DNA of 46,074 nt from RGIG2041 sp045578865 (GTDB taxonomy: Bacteria > Bacillota > Clostridia > UBA1381 > UMGS1253). Every line of letters starts with the position of its first letter. The first letter of the stretch is position 1. The position numbers were made by a program, and so were the translations under genes. The stretch covers positions 1 through 46,074 of the forward strand of contig JAZNLB010000015.1 in NCBI GenBank assembly GCA_045578865.1, read 5' to 3'. The notes beneath the pieces are model-generated. The model ran no database searches. It saw nothing but the letters and a program-made list of their open reading frames with translations, and was not told where the DNA came from. Positions 1-6,703 of this stretch are shown here, one piece after another.

Positions 1-274
1 ACCATACCTTTTTATCACTATTGGGTAATACATCTATGGGAGTTAACCCATCATTTTTTTCATAATTCCAATCTTTTGCTAAAGTTGGATTAACAAGTCG
101 GATCGTAGCCATGTCGTTCTGTGAGCCAAGGAGTTGCACTAAAGTCTTGTCTTCCTAAGACCGCTTGGCCTCCGACTTCCACCATACCTTTTTATCACTA
201 TTGGGTAATACATCTATGGGAGTTAACCCATCATTTTTTTCATAATTCCAATCTTTTGCTAAAGTTGGATTAAC
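1..274. repeat. Artificial 94-bp direct duplication flanking the adapter
   Basis: Bases 1-94 and 181-274 are identical. Both are a piece of the zinc-protein gene, and the only thing between them is the adapter block plus two bases. The segment from 179 to 274 would be one short library insert of about 96 bp, and 1-94 the preceding concatemer copy of it. The window should be treated as beginning at about base 179. The gene does carry real 210-bp internal repeats, but those copies diverge from each other, whereas this pair is exact. Confidence 0.9.
95..178. other. MGI/DNBSEQ library adapter embedded in the contig (assembly artefact)
   Basis: Bases 95-136 read as the standard MGI read-2 adapter (begins AAGTCGGATCGTAGCC, ends CCAAGGAGTTG). 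Bases 137-146 (CACTAAAGTC) have the length and place of a 10-nt sample barcode. Bases 147-178 are the reverse complement of the MGI read-1 adapter (begins TTGTCTTCCTAAGACC, ends GGCCTCCGACTT). I recognise these from memory of the platform's published adapters. The 84-base block sits between two copies of the same genomic segment, as expected when a read runs through a short insert and its adapter into the next copy of a DNA nanoball. It is not biological sequence. Confidence 0.95.
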
Positions 275-1153
275 TGTTCCTAAATCATTTTCGCCTTTAA
301 TCACATCTCTACCAGAACAATATGGGCATCCAATGCCACTATTTCGGCTATTTATTGTTGCCTGCCATTCGTGTCCCTTGCTACACTTCCACCATACTTT
401 TTTATCGCTATTAGGCATTACGTCCACAGGTGTTAACCCATCATTTTTTTCATAATTCCATTCTTTCGCTAAAATTGGATTAATTGTTTGTAAATCGTTT
501 ATTCCTTTAATAACCTTTTGACCTGCACAATATGGGCAACCACGTCCGTTATTCCTACTATTTATTGTCGCCTGCCACTCGTGTCCTTTACTACACTTCC
601 ACCATACTTTTTTATCGCTATTAGGCATTACGTCCACAGGTGTTAATCCATCGTTTTTTTCATAATTCCACTCATTTGCTAAACTAGGATTGACTGTTTG
701 TAAATCGTTATCGCCTCTTAAGACTTTTTTGCTTGAACAATATGGACATCCGCGCCCATTATTTCTATCCGCTATGCTCGCTTGCCATTCATGCCCGCAA
801 GGACCAAGCCACCATACTTTGCGATGACTATTTATAGTAACGTCTTTTGGGGTAAAATTACTGTTTTTTGAGGGATGCCATTGCGAAGCAAGTTTAGGCA
901 TAAGTGTAGATAAATCATTATATCCGACAAGTACTTTTCTTCCCGAACAAATAGGACATTGATTCCCGGCAGTGCGACTGTAACAAGCCGCTTCCCATTC
1001 GTGTCCTTTGTTGCATTTCCACCATACTTTTTGACCACTGCCAAGAGTTAATTTTTTGGGGTCGAAGTTTAATTCATTATTCTTTTCCCAATCCCATTCT
1101 GCCATAAGCTGAGCATTATCGCTCACATATCTTTTTTCTTTCTTTTCTTCCAC
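179..1153 (-). CDS. DUF4379-type treble-clef zinc repeat protein, 3' end missing
   Basis: The protein is an array of 70-residue repeats, each with the pattern WWKCxxGHEW, then RNxGxGCPYC, then GxNDLxTxxPxLAxEW and LTPxDV. The cysteine/histidine sets recur with a period of exactly 70. Counting from the GTG start, Cys47, Cys66 and Cys69 open the first unit and the next units begin near 119, 187 and 257. This is the pattern of DUF4379 probable zinc-ribbon or treble-clef domains, whose function is unknown and which are sometimes found with Vsr-like nucleases. The GTG start at 1153 has AAAGGAG nine bases upstream; the TTG at 1162 abuts the ribosome binding site. A fifth repeat is cut after VWW: the residues KSEAKRS and the stop at 155 come from adapter sequence. 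The true C-terminus, and any enzymatic domain there, is not in this window. The region is more AT-rich than its neighbours, which suggests accessory DNA. Confidence 0.8.
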
Positions 1154-1183
1154 AATGCTCAACTCCTTTATCTTTTTGTCCCT

Positions 1184-1213
1184 TGTATATCAAAGCTTAA
1201 AATTAGTGAACAA
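1184..1213 (-). promoter_or_regulatory. Probable promoter of the zinc repeat gene
   Basis: On the minus strand TTGTTC (1208-1213) and TATACA (1184-1189) are separated by 18 bases, about 30 bases upstream of the GTG start. The -35 match is moderate. Confidence 0.4.
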
Positions 1214-1262
1214 TTTAGATGCCGCAAAATCATTTTACCATAAGCAAAATACAAATAGCAAC

Positions 1263-1290
1263 AAAAAGCGGCGCTGCTGCACCGCTTTTT
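1263..1290. terminator. Bidirectional terminator, pspC end
   Basis: The stem aaaaagcgg (1263-1271) pairs with ccgcttttt (1282-1290). It lies 10 bases past the pspC stop and gives a U-run on either strand, so it can end minus-strand pspC transcription before the zinc repeat gene. Confidence 0.75.
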
Positions 1291-1299
1291 ACAAAAGAG

Positions 1300-1500
1300 T
1301 CATTTTAATTCTTCGCCATTTTCTACCGGCATCACAATTGCCGCAATGATATACGCCAAAATTCCCGCACCGCCAAGCAGAGTGAATACAACCCAGGCGA
1401 GTCTGACAATCGTTGCATCCAATTCAAAATACTGCCCTAGCCCTGCACACACGCCACAAAGTTTCTTCCCTTCCGTCACCCTGGTTAATTTCTTTTTCAT
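1300..1500 (-). CDS. PspC-domain membrane protein
   Basis: A 66-residue protein made of one PspC domain. A basic N-terminus runs into the family signature LCGVCAGLGQYF (about residues 14-25) and the DATIVRLAW segment, followed by one hydrophobic helix (about 35-57). Small PspC proteins sit in the cytoplasmic membrane and are linked to envelope-stress responses; the partner is not visible here. The ATG at 1500 follows AAGGTGA at a good distance; upstream in-frame ATGs at 1506 and 1524 would give slightly longer forms. The gene stands alone between a terminator and a foldback repeat whose inner edge begins 17 bases upstream of the start. Any promoter must therefore lie inside that repeat. Confidence 0.85.
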   Translation of the reverse strand: MKKKLTRVTEGKKLCGVCAGLGQYFELDATIVRLAWVVFTLLGGAGILAYIIAAIVMPVENGEELK

Positions 1501-1516
1501 ATCCATCACCTTTCCT

Positions 1517-1793
1517 TTAACCATAACGCACACATACGAACTCGATTCAAACGAACGCAAAAGTGCGCTTTCTTCGTTAAAACACTCGGAAATACAAATA
1601 GTATTTCCTGTGTTTTTGCCTTGAAGTCATCCCATTTCCGCGCCGTTTGAATTCTTCGACCTGCAAGGGATGAGTTTGCGATAGGTTTGGGGTGCGGAAG
1701 ACGCGCAAGGCTCGCGCCTTGTAAGAATGACAAACCACAAACATACGCAAAGACGCCCTTTCAGGCGGGTTCGTATGCGTGTGTTATGGTTAA
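1517..1793. mobile_element. Foldback element A, TTAA-bounded, 25-nt inverted termini
   Basis: Bases 1517-1541 (TTAACCATAAC then GCACACATACGAAC) are repeated inverted at 1769-1793 with two differences in 25. Each end begins with TTAA. Inside are further hairpins: AACGAA/TTCGTT (1550-1555 with 1573-1578), GGAAATAC/GTATTTCC (1588-1595 with 1601-1608), TCATCCC/GGGATGA (1627-1633 with 1667-1673), CAAGGC/GCCTTG (1706-1711 with 1716-1721), and CATACG/CGTATG near the right end. I see no convincing coding sequence. A 277-bp non-coding unit with long termini suggests a MITE-like or BIME-like non-autonomous element. Family and mobility are inference. Confidence 0.6.
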
Positions 1794-2070
1794 GCCGAGG
1801 AGAGTCGAACTCCTTAGGCCCTATACTTGCTAAATTACTGCCCTTTGGCATTGTCGTTTTCGCAAGGCGCCAGCCTTGCTTCGCCCTTACGCAGCCAAAG
1901 GACAATCATTTCTCTGCGTATAGGGTCTGCGAGTTTAAAAAGAGAAAATTCGGATGAAAGACAAGGATAAAATTTATGTGCATACCCCTCGTATGTATAT
2001 AAATTTTTCCGCAGTATTTCGCTGAATTTGCCTTTTTAAACCCTGAGGGGTTCGACTCCCCTCGGCTTAA
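1790..2070. mobile_element. Foldback element B, TTAA-bounded, T-arm-like inverted termini
   Basis: The left terminus (1790-1818) and the inverted right terminus (2042-2070) match at all but three of 29 positions. Both begin TTAAGCCGAGG and each contains its own hairpin around GTTCGACT, the shape of a tRNA T-arm (5-bp stem, 7-nt loop) next to an acceptor-like CGGCTTA. Two interior arms fill the rest. Arm 1 nests CCCTATAC/GTATAGGG (1819-1826, 1918-1925), CCTTTGGC/GCCAAAGG (1842-1849, 1894-1901) and GCAAGGC/GCCTTGC (1862-1879). Arm 2 nests GTTTAAAAAG/CTTTTTAAAC (1933-1942, 2032-2041), AAATTC/GAATTT and a hairpin at 1969-2007. It shares the TTAA at 1790-1793 with element A. No ORF, and no D-arm or anticodon arm, is seen. 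An AT-rich hairpin (2084-2104) lies just outside. Confidence 0.6.
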
Positions 2071-2147
2071 GCCAAACCAATCACTTATATATTTATTATA
2101 TAAGCATTTTTAAACAAAGTCAACAAAAATGGGGATGTAAAAAAAGG

Positions 2148-2181
2148 GTGGGTGTAAAAAACCAAAGTTTTTTACACCCAC
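2148..2181 (-). terminator. pnp terminator
   Basis: A perfect 15-bp stem (2148-2162 with 2167-2181) with a 4-nt loop lies 16 bases past the pnp stop and is followed on the minus strand by a U-rich run. Confidence 0.9.
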
Positions 2182-2196
2182 TTAACTAGTTTTAAA

Positions 2197-4272
2197 TTAG
2201 TCGAGCATTGCCTTTCTGGAAAGGTTGATTCTGCCCTGACGGTCGATTTCAACAACCTTAACGGTTACCATATCGCCAATCTTTACAACATCTTCTACCT
2301 TTTCTACGCGCTCCTTGGCAAGTTTGGAAATATGAATCATACCCTGCTTGCCCGGCAGAATTTCAACGAATGCACCAATCGGGATGATACCTGTTACCGG
2401 ACCGGTGTATACTTCGCCAACTTCCGGCTCTTTTACGATGCCTTCGATAATCTTCTGTGCCATTTCGCCGGATTCTTGATTCTCTGCGAAAATGAGAACG
2501 CGGCCGTCATCTTCAATGTCAATCTTTGCGCCGGTATCCGCAACAATCTTTTGAATTACCTTACCGCCGCTACCAATGACATCACGAATCTTCTCCGGAT
2601 CAATGTACATAACCGCAACCTTTGGTGCATACGGAGAAAGTTGTGCTCTCGGTGCATCAATCGCCTTTAAGAGAACTTCGTCAATAATGTGGTAACGCGC
2701 ATCTCTTGTCTTGGTAAGCGCTTCCCATATAACTTCATACGGCAAACCGTCATTTTTGATATCTACCTGAATGGAAGTAATACCCTTCTTTGTACCTGCC
2801 ACCTTAAAGTCCATTTCACCGTAGAAGTCTTCAAGGCCCTGGATATCCACCATGGTCGTAAAGCCTGTCTCGGTTGTGATAAGACCGCAGGAAATACCTG
2901 CAACCGGTGCCTTAATCGGCACACCCGCTGCCATAAGTGCCAAAGTAGAACCACATACACTGCCCTGAGAGGTAGAACCATTGGAACTGAGCACTTCAGA
3001 TACGGTACGGATTGCGTACGGGAATTCATCCTCTCTCGGCAACACCGGAACCAAAGAACGCTCTGCGAGCGCACCATGACCGATTTCACGACGGCCCGGA
3101 CCTCTGGACGGACGGGTTTCACCTACGGAGTAGGACGGGAAATTGTAGTGGTGCATATATCTCTTGGTTTCTTCTTCATCAATACCGTCAAGACGCTGCA
3201 TTTCTGCAAGCGGTGCAAGTGTAGCAACAGTGAGCACCTGCGTTTGACCGCGTGTGAACATACCGCTACCATGTGTTCTCGGAAGCAAATCCACTTCAGC
3301 TGCAAGCGGACGAATCTGGTCAAGGCTTCTGCCGTCCACGCGTCTGCCCTGCACGAGCCAATCGCGAACGATTTCCTTTTGCATCTTGTAGAGGATTTCG
3401 CCGAGTTCTTCTGTAAGTGTCGGGAACTGTTCGCCAAGAGCGGCAACGATTTCATCTTCTACAACGCCCATTCTTTCGTCACGAATGTTCTTGTCGTCCG
3501 TATCGAGTGCGTACTGAATCTTTTCATAACTCATAGCCTTGATGGCATCCCAGATTTCCTTATTTACGCTGTGCGCTTCATAAGCAAACTTTTCTTTGCC
3601 GATTTCGGCACGGATGGAGTCAATAAAGTCGCAAATCTTGATGATTTCCTGATGTGCAAACTTAATACCTTCCATCATGACGCTTTCTTCCACTTCGTTT
3701 GCGCCTGCTTCAATCATAACAACCTTCTGCTTTGTACCTGCAACGGTAACATGCATCTGAGACTTTTCTCTCTGTGCAACAGTCGGATTAATTACATATT
3801 CGCCATCTACCAGACCAAGCCATACACCGCCAATCGGACCATTCCACGGTACATCGGAGATGGAAATCGCAATAGAAGTACCAATCATAGCGGCAACTTC
3901 CGGCGGATTGTCCTGCTCAACAGACAAAACGGTTGCAACAACCGAAACATCGTTGCGAAGGTCGCCCGGGAAAAGCGGACGAATCGGACGGTCGATTACA
4001 CGGCTGGTGAGAATCGCCTTTTCAGACGGCTTGCCCTCACGCTTGATATAACCGCCCGGAATCTTACCTACGGAATAGAGTTTTTCTTCATAGTCTACGC
4101 TGAGCGGGAAAAAGTCAATGCCCTCTCTCGGTGCGCGCGATGCCGTTACATTGACCATAACAACCGTATCGCCGTAACGAACAACACAATGACCATTTGT
4201 CAGGCAAGCCATTTTACCGGTCTCAATCACGAGCGGTCTGCCTGCCAGCGTGGTTTCAAATGTTCTAAACAT
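2197..4272 (-). CDS. pnp: Polyribonucleotide nucleotidyltransferase (PNPase)
   Basis: This 3'-to-5' phosphorolytic exoribonuclease degrades mRNA using phosphate and releases nucleoside diphosphates. At 691 residues it has the usual length and the full layout: two RNase PH-like domains separated by a helical linker, then a KH domain with the GSGGKVIQKI loop, then an S1 domain that starts near VGEVYTGPVTGI and ends at the C-terminus. The second PH domain has the RGQTQVL and GSTSQGSVCGSTLALM signatures. The ATG at 4272 has an AGAAGGT site upstream. It follows rpsO with a hairpin between them, an arrangement known from many bacteria where the pnp leader is subject to processing and autoregulation. 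Whether that happens here is inference. Confidence 0.97.
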   Translation of the reverse strand: MFRTFETTLAGRPLVIETGKMACLTNGHCVVRYGDTVVMVNVTASRAPREGIDFFPLSVDYEEKLYSVGKIPGGYIKREGKPSEKAILTSRVIDRPIRPLFPGDLRNDVSVVATVLSVEQDNPPEVAAMIGTSIAISISDVPWNGPIGGVWLGLVDGEYVINPTVAQREKSQMHVTVAGTKQKVVMIEAGANEVEESVMMEGIKFAHQEIIKICDFIDSIRAEIGKEKFAYEAHSVNKEIWDAIKAMSYEKIQYALDTDDKNIRDERMGVVEDEIVAALGEQFPTLTEELGEILYKMQKEIVRDWLVQGRRVDGRSLDQIRPLAAEVDLLPRTHGSGMFTRGQTQVLTVATLAPLAEMQRLDGIDEEETKRYMHHYNFPSYSVGETRPSRGPGRREIGHGALAERSLVPVLPREDEFPYAIRTVSEVLSSNGSTSQGSVCGSTLALMAAGVPIKAPVAGISCGLITTETGFTTMVDIQGLEDFYGEMDFKVAGTKKGITSIQVDIKNDGLPYEVIWEALTKTRDARYHIIDEVLLKAIDAPRAQLSPYAPKVAVMYIDPEKIRDVIGSGGKVIQKIVADTGAKIDIEDDGRVLIFAENQESGEMAQKIIEGIVKEPEVGEVYTGPVTGIIPIGAFVEILPGKQGMIHISKLAKERVEKVEDVVKIGDMVTVKVVEIDRQGRINLSRKAMLD

Positions 4273-4402
4273 ACTTTTACCTTCTTTCTTGTTTTCTCTT
4301 TCTTGTATGACGGCAACTGATGTTTAGCATTTAGATTTAGGCTCATGTGTATAAGCACAAATCTAATTGCTAATCGCCAACCGCCGCCAAATAAACACTA
4401 AA

Positions 4403-4430
4403 ATGAGCGGAAAAGGAAATTTCCGCTCAT
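4403..4430 (-). terminator. rpsO-pnp intergenic hairpin
   Basis: A perfect 11-bp stem (atgagcggaaa 4403-4413, tttccgctcat 4420-4430) lies 11 bases past rpsO, followed on the minus strand by only a short U stretch (UUUUA). It may be a leaky terminator or, as between rpsO and pnp in Escherichia coli, a processing hairpin. Confidence 0.6.
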
Positions 4431-4441
4431 CGTGTATAAAA

Positions 4442-4705
4442 CTACTTTCTAAGATTCAGTTTGCTAACGATAGCACGGTATCTCTCGATATCAATCTTCA
4501 TGAGATAGTCGAGAAGACCGCGTCTCTTACCAACCATCTTCAAAAGACCGCGTCTGGAATGGTGGTCCTTCTTATGATCCTTTAAGTGGTCATTTAATTG
4601 GTTGATTCTCTGTGTCAACACAGCAATCTGAACTTCCGGAGATCCTGTATCGGTCTCGTGGATTCTGTATTCTTCGATAATCGATGTCTTTACTTCCTTA
4701 ATCAT
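4442..4705 (-). CDS. rpsO: 30S ribosomal protein S15
   Basis: S15 binds 16S rRNA early in assembly of the small-subunit platform. The 87-residue protein has the normal length and carries the family signature from residue 16 (HETDTGSPEVQIAVLT) through the RRGLLKMVGKRRGLLDYL rRNA-binding segment. The ATG at 4705 has a strong AGGAGGTG site nine bases upstream. It sits between rpmE and pnp, and a structured leader precedes it. Confidence 0.97.
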   Translation of the reverse strand: MIKEVKTSIIEEYRIHETDTGSPEVQIAVLTQRINQLNDHLKDHKKDHHSRRGLLKMVGKRRGLLDYLMKIDIERYRAIVSKLNLRK

Positions 4706-4736
4706 TACAATTCACCTCCTGATATTTTTGAAAAAA

Positions 4737-4780
4737 CACCTTCATCCCCGTCGTGGCCGGAGAAGCCTACAACCGAGGTG
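4737..4780 (-). promoter_or_regulatory. Candidate rpsO leader structure
   Basis: On the minus strand the leader can fold with an outer CACCT/AGGTG stem (4776-4780 with 4737-4741) and an inner GTTGT/ACGAC stem (4769-4773 with 4750-4754) capped by a GGC/GCC helix. One inner pair is G-U on the minus strand only, which favours an RNA structure in that direction. S15 leaders that mimic the rRNA site and repress translation are known in several phyla. I cannot show that this one matches a described class. Confidence 0.35.
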
Positions 4781-4823
4781 AGGTTATGCTTTTTGCCCTT
4801 AACAGATTTTTTGAAACAAAAAC

Positions 4824-5027
4824 TTATTTGTCCAGACCGTAACGCTTTTTGAACTTATCAACGCGGCCGCCTGTATCAACGAGCTTCTGCTTACCTGTGA
4901 AGAACGGATGGCACTTCGAGCAAATTTCGACTTTCAAATCCTCTTTGGTGGAACCGGTCGCAATCACTTCGCCACAAGCACATGTAATTGTTGTCTGCTT
5001 ATAATCCGGATGGATACCTTCCTTCAT
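4824..5027 (-). CDS. rpmE: 50S ribosomal protein L31, zinc-binding form
   Basis: The 67-residue protein is type-A L31. Cys16 and Cys18 (TCACGE) and Cys36 and Cys39 (CSKCHPF) make the zinc site of the zinc-dependent paralogue; the zinc-free form lacks them. The family end FKKRYGL is present. The start at 5027 lies eight bases after AGGAGG; an ATG directly before it (5030) is also possible. A promoter (5082-5111) and a hairpin in the 5' leader precede it. No separate terminator is obvious before rpsO. Confidence 0.95.
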   Translation of the reverse strand: MKEGIHPDYKQTTITCACGEVIATGSTKEDLKVEICSKCHPFFTGKQKLVDTGGRVDKFKKRYGLDK

Positions 5028-5055
5028 CATCCATGCCTCCTTTCCGCAAAAATAA

Positions 5056-5073
5056 GCGTTTACATACAAACGC
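5056..5073 (-). promoter_or_regulatory. Hairpin in the rpmE 5' leader
   Basis: GCGTTT (5056-5061) pairs with AAACGC (5068-5073) between the -10 box and the ribosome binding site. It could be an mRNA stability or regulatory element; no zinc-regulator site was recognised. Confidence 0.35.
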
Positions 5074-5081
5074 TATTTCGT

Positions 5082-5111
5082 ATTATAGCATAGCAAAAAT
5101 CAACTTGTCAA
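5082..5111 (-). promoter_or_regulatory. rpmE promoter
   Basis: On the minus strand consensus TTGACA (5106-5111) and TATAAT (5082-5087) are separated by 18 bases. Confidence 0.85.
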
Positions 5112-5119
5112 CATTATTT

Positions 5120-5575
5120 TCAAAAAATTACTAAATAGAGAACAACACCCAAAGCAATACCTAAAATAGCACCCGCCAACACTTCGTACGGCGTATGACC
5201 AAGAAGTTCTTTAAGGCGTTTGCCCTGAATTTCCGGACCATCATCCCAATGCTCAATAATCTGATTTAAAATGCGTGCCTGATGCCCTGCCGCGCGGCGA
5301 ACTCCTGCCGCATCATACATCACGACAAAAGCAAACACAACGCATAACGCAAACAAACCGCTGTCAAACCCGTGCTGCATACCTACAAAAGTTGCCAAAG
5401 ACATAACAAAAGACGAATGTGAACTCGGCATACCGCCGGAACCGACAAAACGGCGCACATCAAAGCGCTTGTCACGCAAAAGTACAAAAATAACTTTTAA
5501 GGCTTGGGCGGTAAACCAACCGAGCAGCGCTACCCATAGCGCATGATTTTGATAAATTTCCGCAAAAAATCGCAT
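5120..5575 (-). CDS. Divergent PAP2-family membrane protein (YuiD/DUF212)
   Basis: The 151-residue protein has the DUF212 signature GSGGMPSSHSSFV (about 46-58), related to the acid phosphatase/PAP2 active-site region, then YDAAGVRRAAGHQA and a late GHTPYEVLAGAILG segment. Four or so hydrophobic helices are evident, so it should be an integral membrane protein. The family's substrate is not established; a lipid pyrophosphate phosphatase role is often assumed. It is the last gene of the tsaE-to-ispA operon, 10 bases after ispA. That placement next to a prenyl diphosphate synthase would fit a prenyl phosphate role, but this is inference. Confidence 0.85.
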   Translation of the reverse strand: MRFFAEIYQNHALWVALLGWFTAQALKVIFVLLRDKRFDVRRFVGSGGMPSSHSSFVMSLATFVGMQHGFDSGLFALCVVFAFVVMYDAAGVRRAAGHQARILNQIIEHWDDGPEIQGKRLKELLGHTPYEVLAGAILGIALGVVLYLVIF

Positions 5576-5585
5576 AAATGCTCCT

Positions 5586-6467
5586 TTATTTTTCTCTGTG
5601 AAGTAAATAATCTGTCATAGACGCCAAAAATGTGCCGCGCTGACCGTATGCACTTACTATTTCCCGCGCCTTTTCGGTATATTCTTCCATTTTTTGCTTT
5701 GCTTCTTCCAAACCGGCCAAAGAGACATAGGTGTTTTTCTGACAAGCCTCGTCATTTCCCGTCGGTTTTCCGAGTGCAGTCGCATCGCCCTCTACATCTA
5801 AAATATCATCCTTAATCTGAAAGGCCAAACCGAGGCAAATGGCAAACCGGCGCATTTTTTCAACATCCTCTTCCGACGCGCCGCCCAAAATAGCTCCACA
5901 TACGCACGCCGCCGCCAAAAGCGCTGCTGTCTTTTTTTCTTGTAACTCTTCCAAAAGTGCTATGTCAATCGCTTTGCCTTCATTTAAGATATCAATAACC
6001 TGTCCGCCAATCATGCCACGCACGCCGCTGCACGCACCGAGCACGCGCAAGGCACACAAAAGTCTGTCCGGCGCAATATCTGCCTGCATGGCTGTTTCAA
6101 ACGCAAGATTTAAAAGTGCATCACCCGCAAGCACCGCCATGGCTTCTCCAAACACCTTATGGCTCGTCGGTCTGCCGCGCCGCCAATCGGAATTATCCAT
6201 AGCCGGCAAATCGTCATGGATTAAAGAATAGGTATGAATCATCTCCAATGCACACGCAAAAGGAAACATCTTCTCCGGTGCATCTGCACAAAACAGTTCG
6301 TAACTTGCCTGCATCAATATCGGACGAATACGCTTACCGCCGCCGCAAAGACTATAACGCATGGCTTCGGTTATTTCCTTGGAAATAGTTTCGCAATCAA
6401 GCATATACGCTTCAAGAGCCGCCCCAATCGCTTGTGCCTGCACAGAAAGTTTTTCATTAAACTCCAT
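5586..6467 (-). CDS. ispA: Short-chain polyprenyl synthase (farnesyl diphosphate synthase type)
   Basis: The enzyme condenses isopentenyl diphosphate with allylic diphosphates to make the precursor for undecaprenyl and other isoprenoids. The 293-residue protein shows both aspartate-rich motifs: DDLPAMDNSD (first) and DDILDVEGD (second), plus GGGKRIRP near residue 44. The start codon overlaps the xseB stop by one base (TAATG), with an AGGAG site inside xseB. The pairing xseA-xseB-ispA is common across bacteria. Product chain length cannot be fixed from the sequence alone; farnesyl is the usual assignment. Confidence 0.93.
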   Translation of the reverse strand: MEFNEKLSVQAQAIGAALEAYMLDCETISKEITEAMRYSLCGGGKRIRPILMQASYELFCADAPEKMFPFACALEMIHTYSLIHDDLPAMDNSDWRRGRPTSHKVFGEAMAVLAGDALLNLAFETAMQADIAPDRLLCALRVLGACSGVRGMIGGQVIDILNEGKAIDIALLEELQEKKTAALLAAACVCGAILGGASEEDVEKMRRFAICLGLAFQIKDDILDVEGDATALGKPTGNDEACQKNTYVSLAGLEEAKQKMEEYTEKAREIVSAYGQRGTFLASMTDYLLHREK

Positions 6468-6703
6468 TATGCTTCCTCTCCTGACACAAAGTTTTCCTCA
6501 TGCATCTGTCCGCTCGCATCTTTCAAAAGCACATTTACCTGCTGCTCAGCGGTATCCAACTCCGCGTTGAGTTTCTGCGTAAGTTCCACGCCTCTGCGAA
6601 ACAACTCCAAAGAAGTATCCAACTGGGCATCTCCTTTTTCGAGTTTAACGACGATTTCTTCAAGCTCCGTCATATTCTGTTCAAATGTTTTCTTTTCACT
6701 CAT
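6467..6703 (-). CDS. xseB: Exodeoxyribonuclease VII small subunit
   Basis: XseB joins XseA in exonuclease VII, which degrades single-stranded DNA to oligonucleotides. The 78-residue protein carries the family core FEQNMTELEEIVVKLEKG and the LDTSLELFRRGVEL helix. The ATG at 6703 overlaps the xseA stop as ATGA, the typical coupled arrangement, so I prefer it to the upstream ATG at 6730. Confidence 0.95.
   Translation of the reverse strand: MSEKKTFEQNMTELEEIVVKLEKGDAQLDTSLELFRRGVELTQKLNAELDTAEQQVNVLLKDASGQMHEENFVSGEEA

Noticed and set aside
1..274. Genuine direct repeat or mobile junction at the left edge
   Set aside because: The copies are exact and separated by a recognisable sequencing adapter with a barcode.
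181..1100. CRISPR-like or minisatellite array from the regular 210-bp periodicity
   Set aside because: The period is a protein repeat of 70 codons kept in frame; there are no short repeats with unique spacers.
1506..1957. Short frames across the foldback elements
   Set aside because: They overlap on both strands, lack ribosome binding sites and consist of hairpin sequence read as protein.
1787..2076. tRNA or tmRNA gene on either strand of the T-arm-like region
   Set aside because: There is an acceptor-like stem and T-arm-like hairpins, but no D-arm, no anticodon arm, and no tmRNA 5' signature or tag frame. Both ends carry the same T-arm-like palindrome inverted, which suits a repeat terminus.
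2689..4320. Long plus-strand reading frame of 543 codons opposite pnp
   Set aside because: It is the antisense shadow of pnp. The translation is rich in Cys, His, Asn and Arg with no domain.
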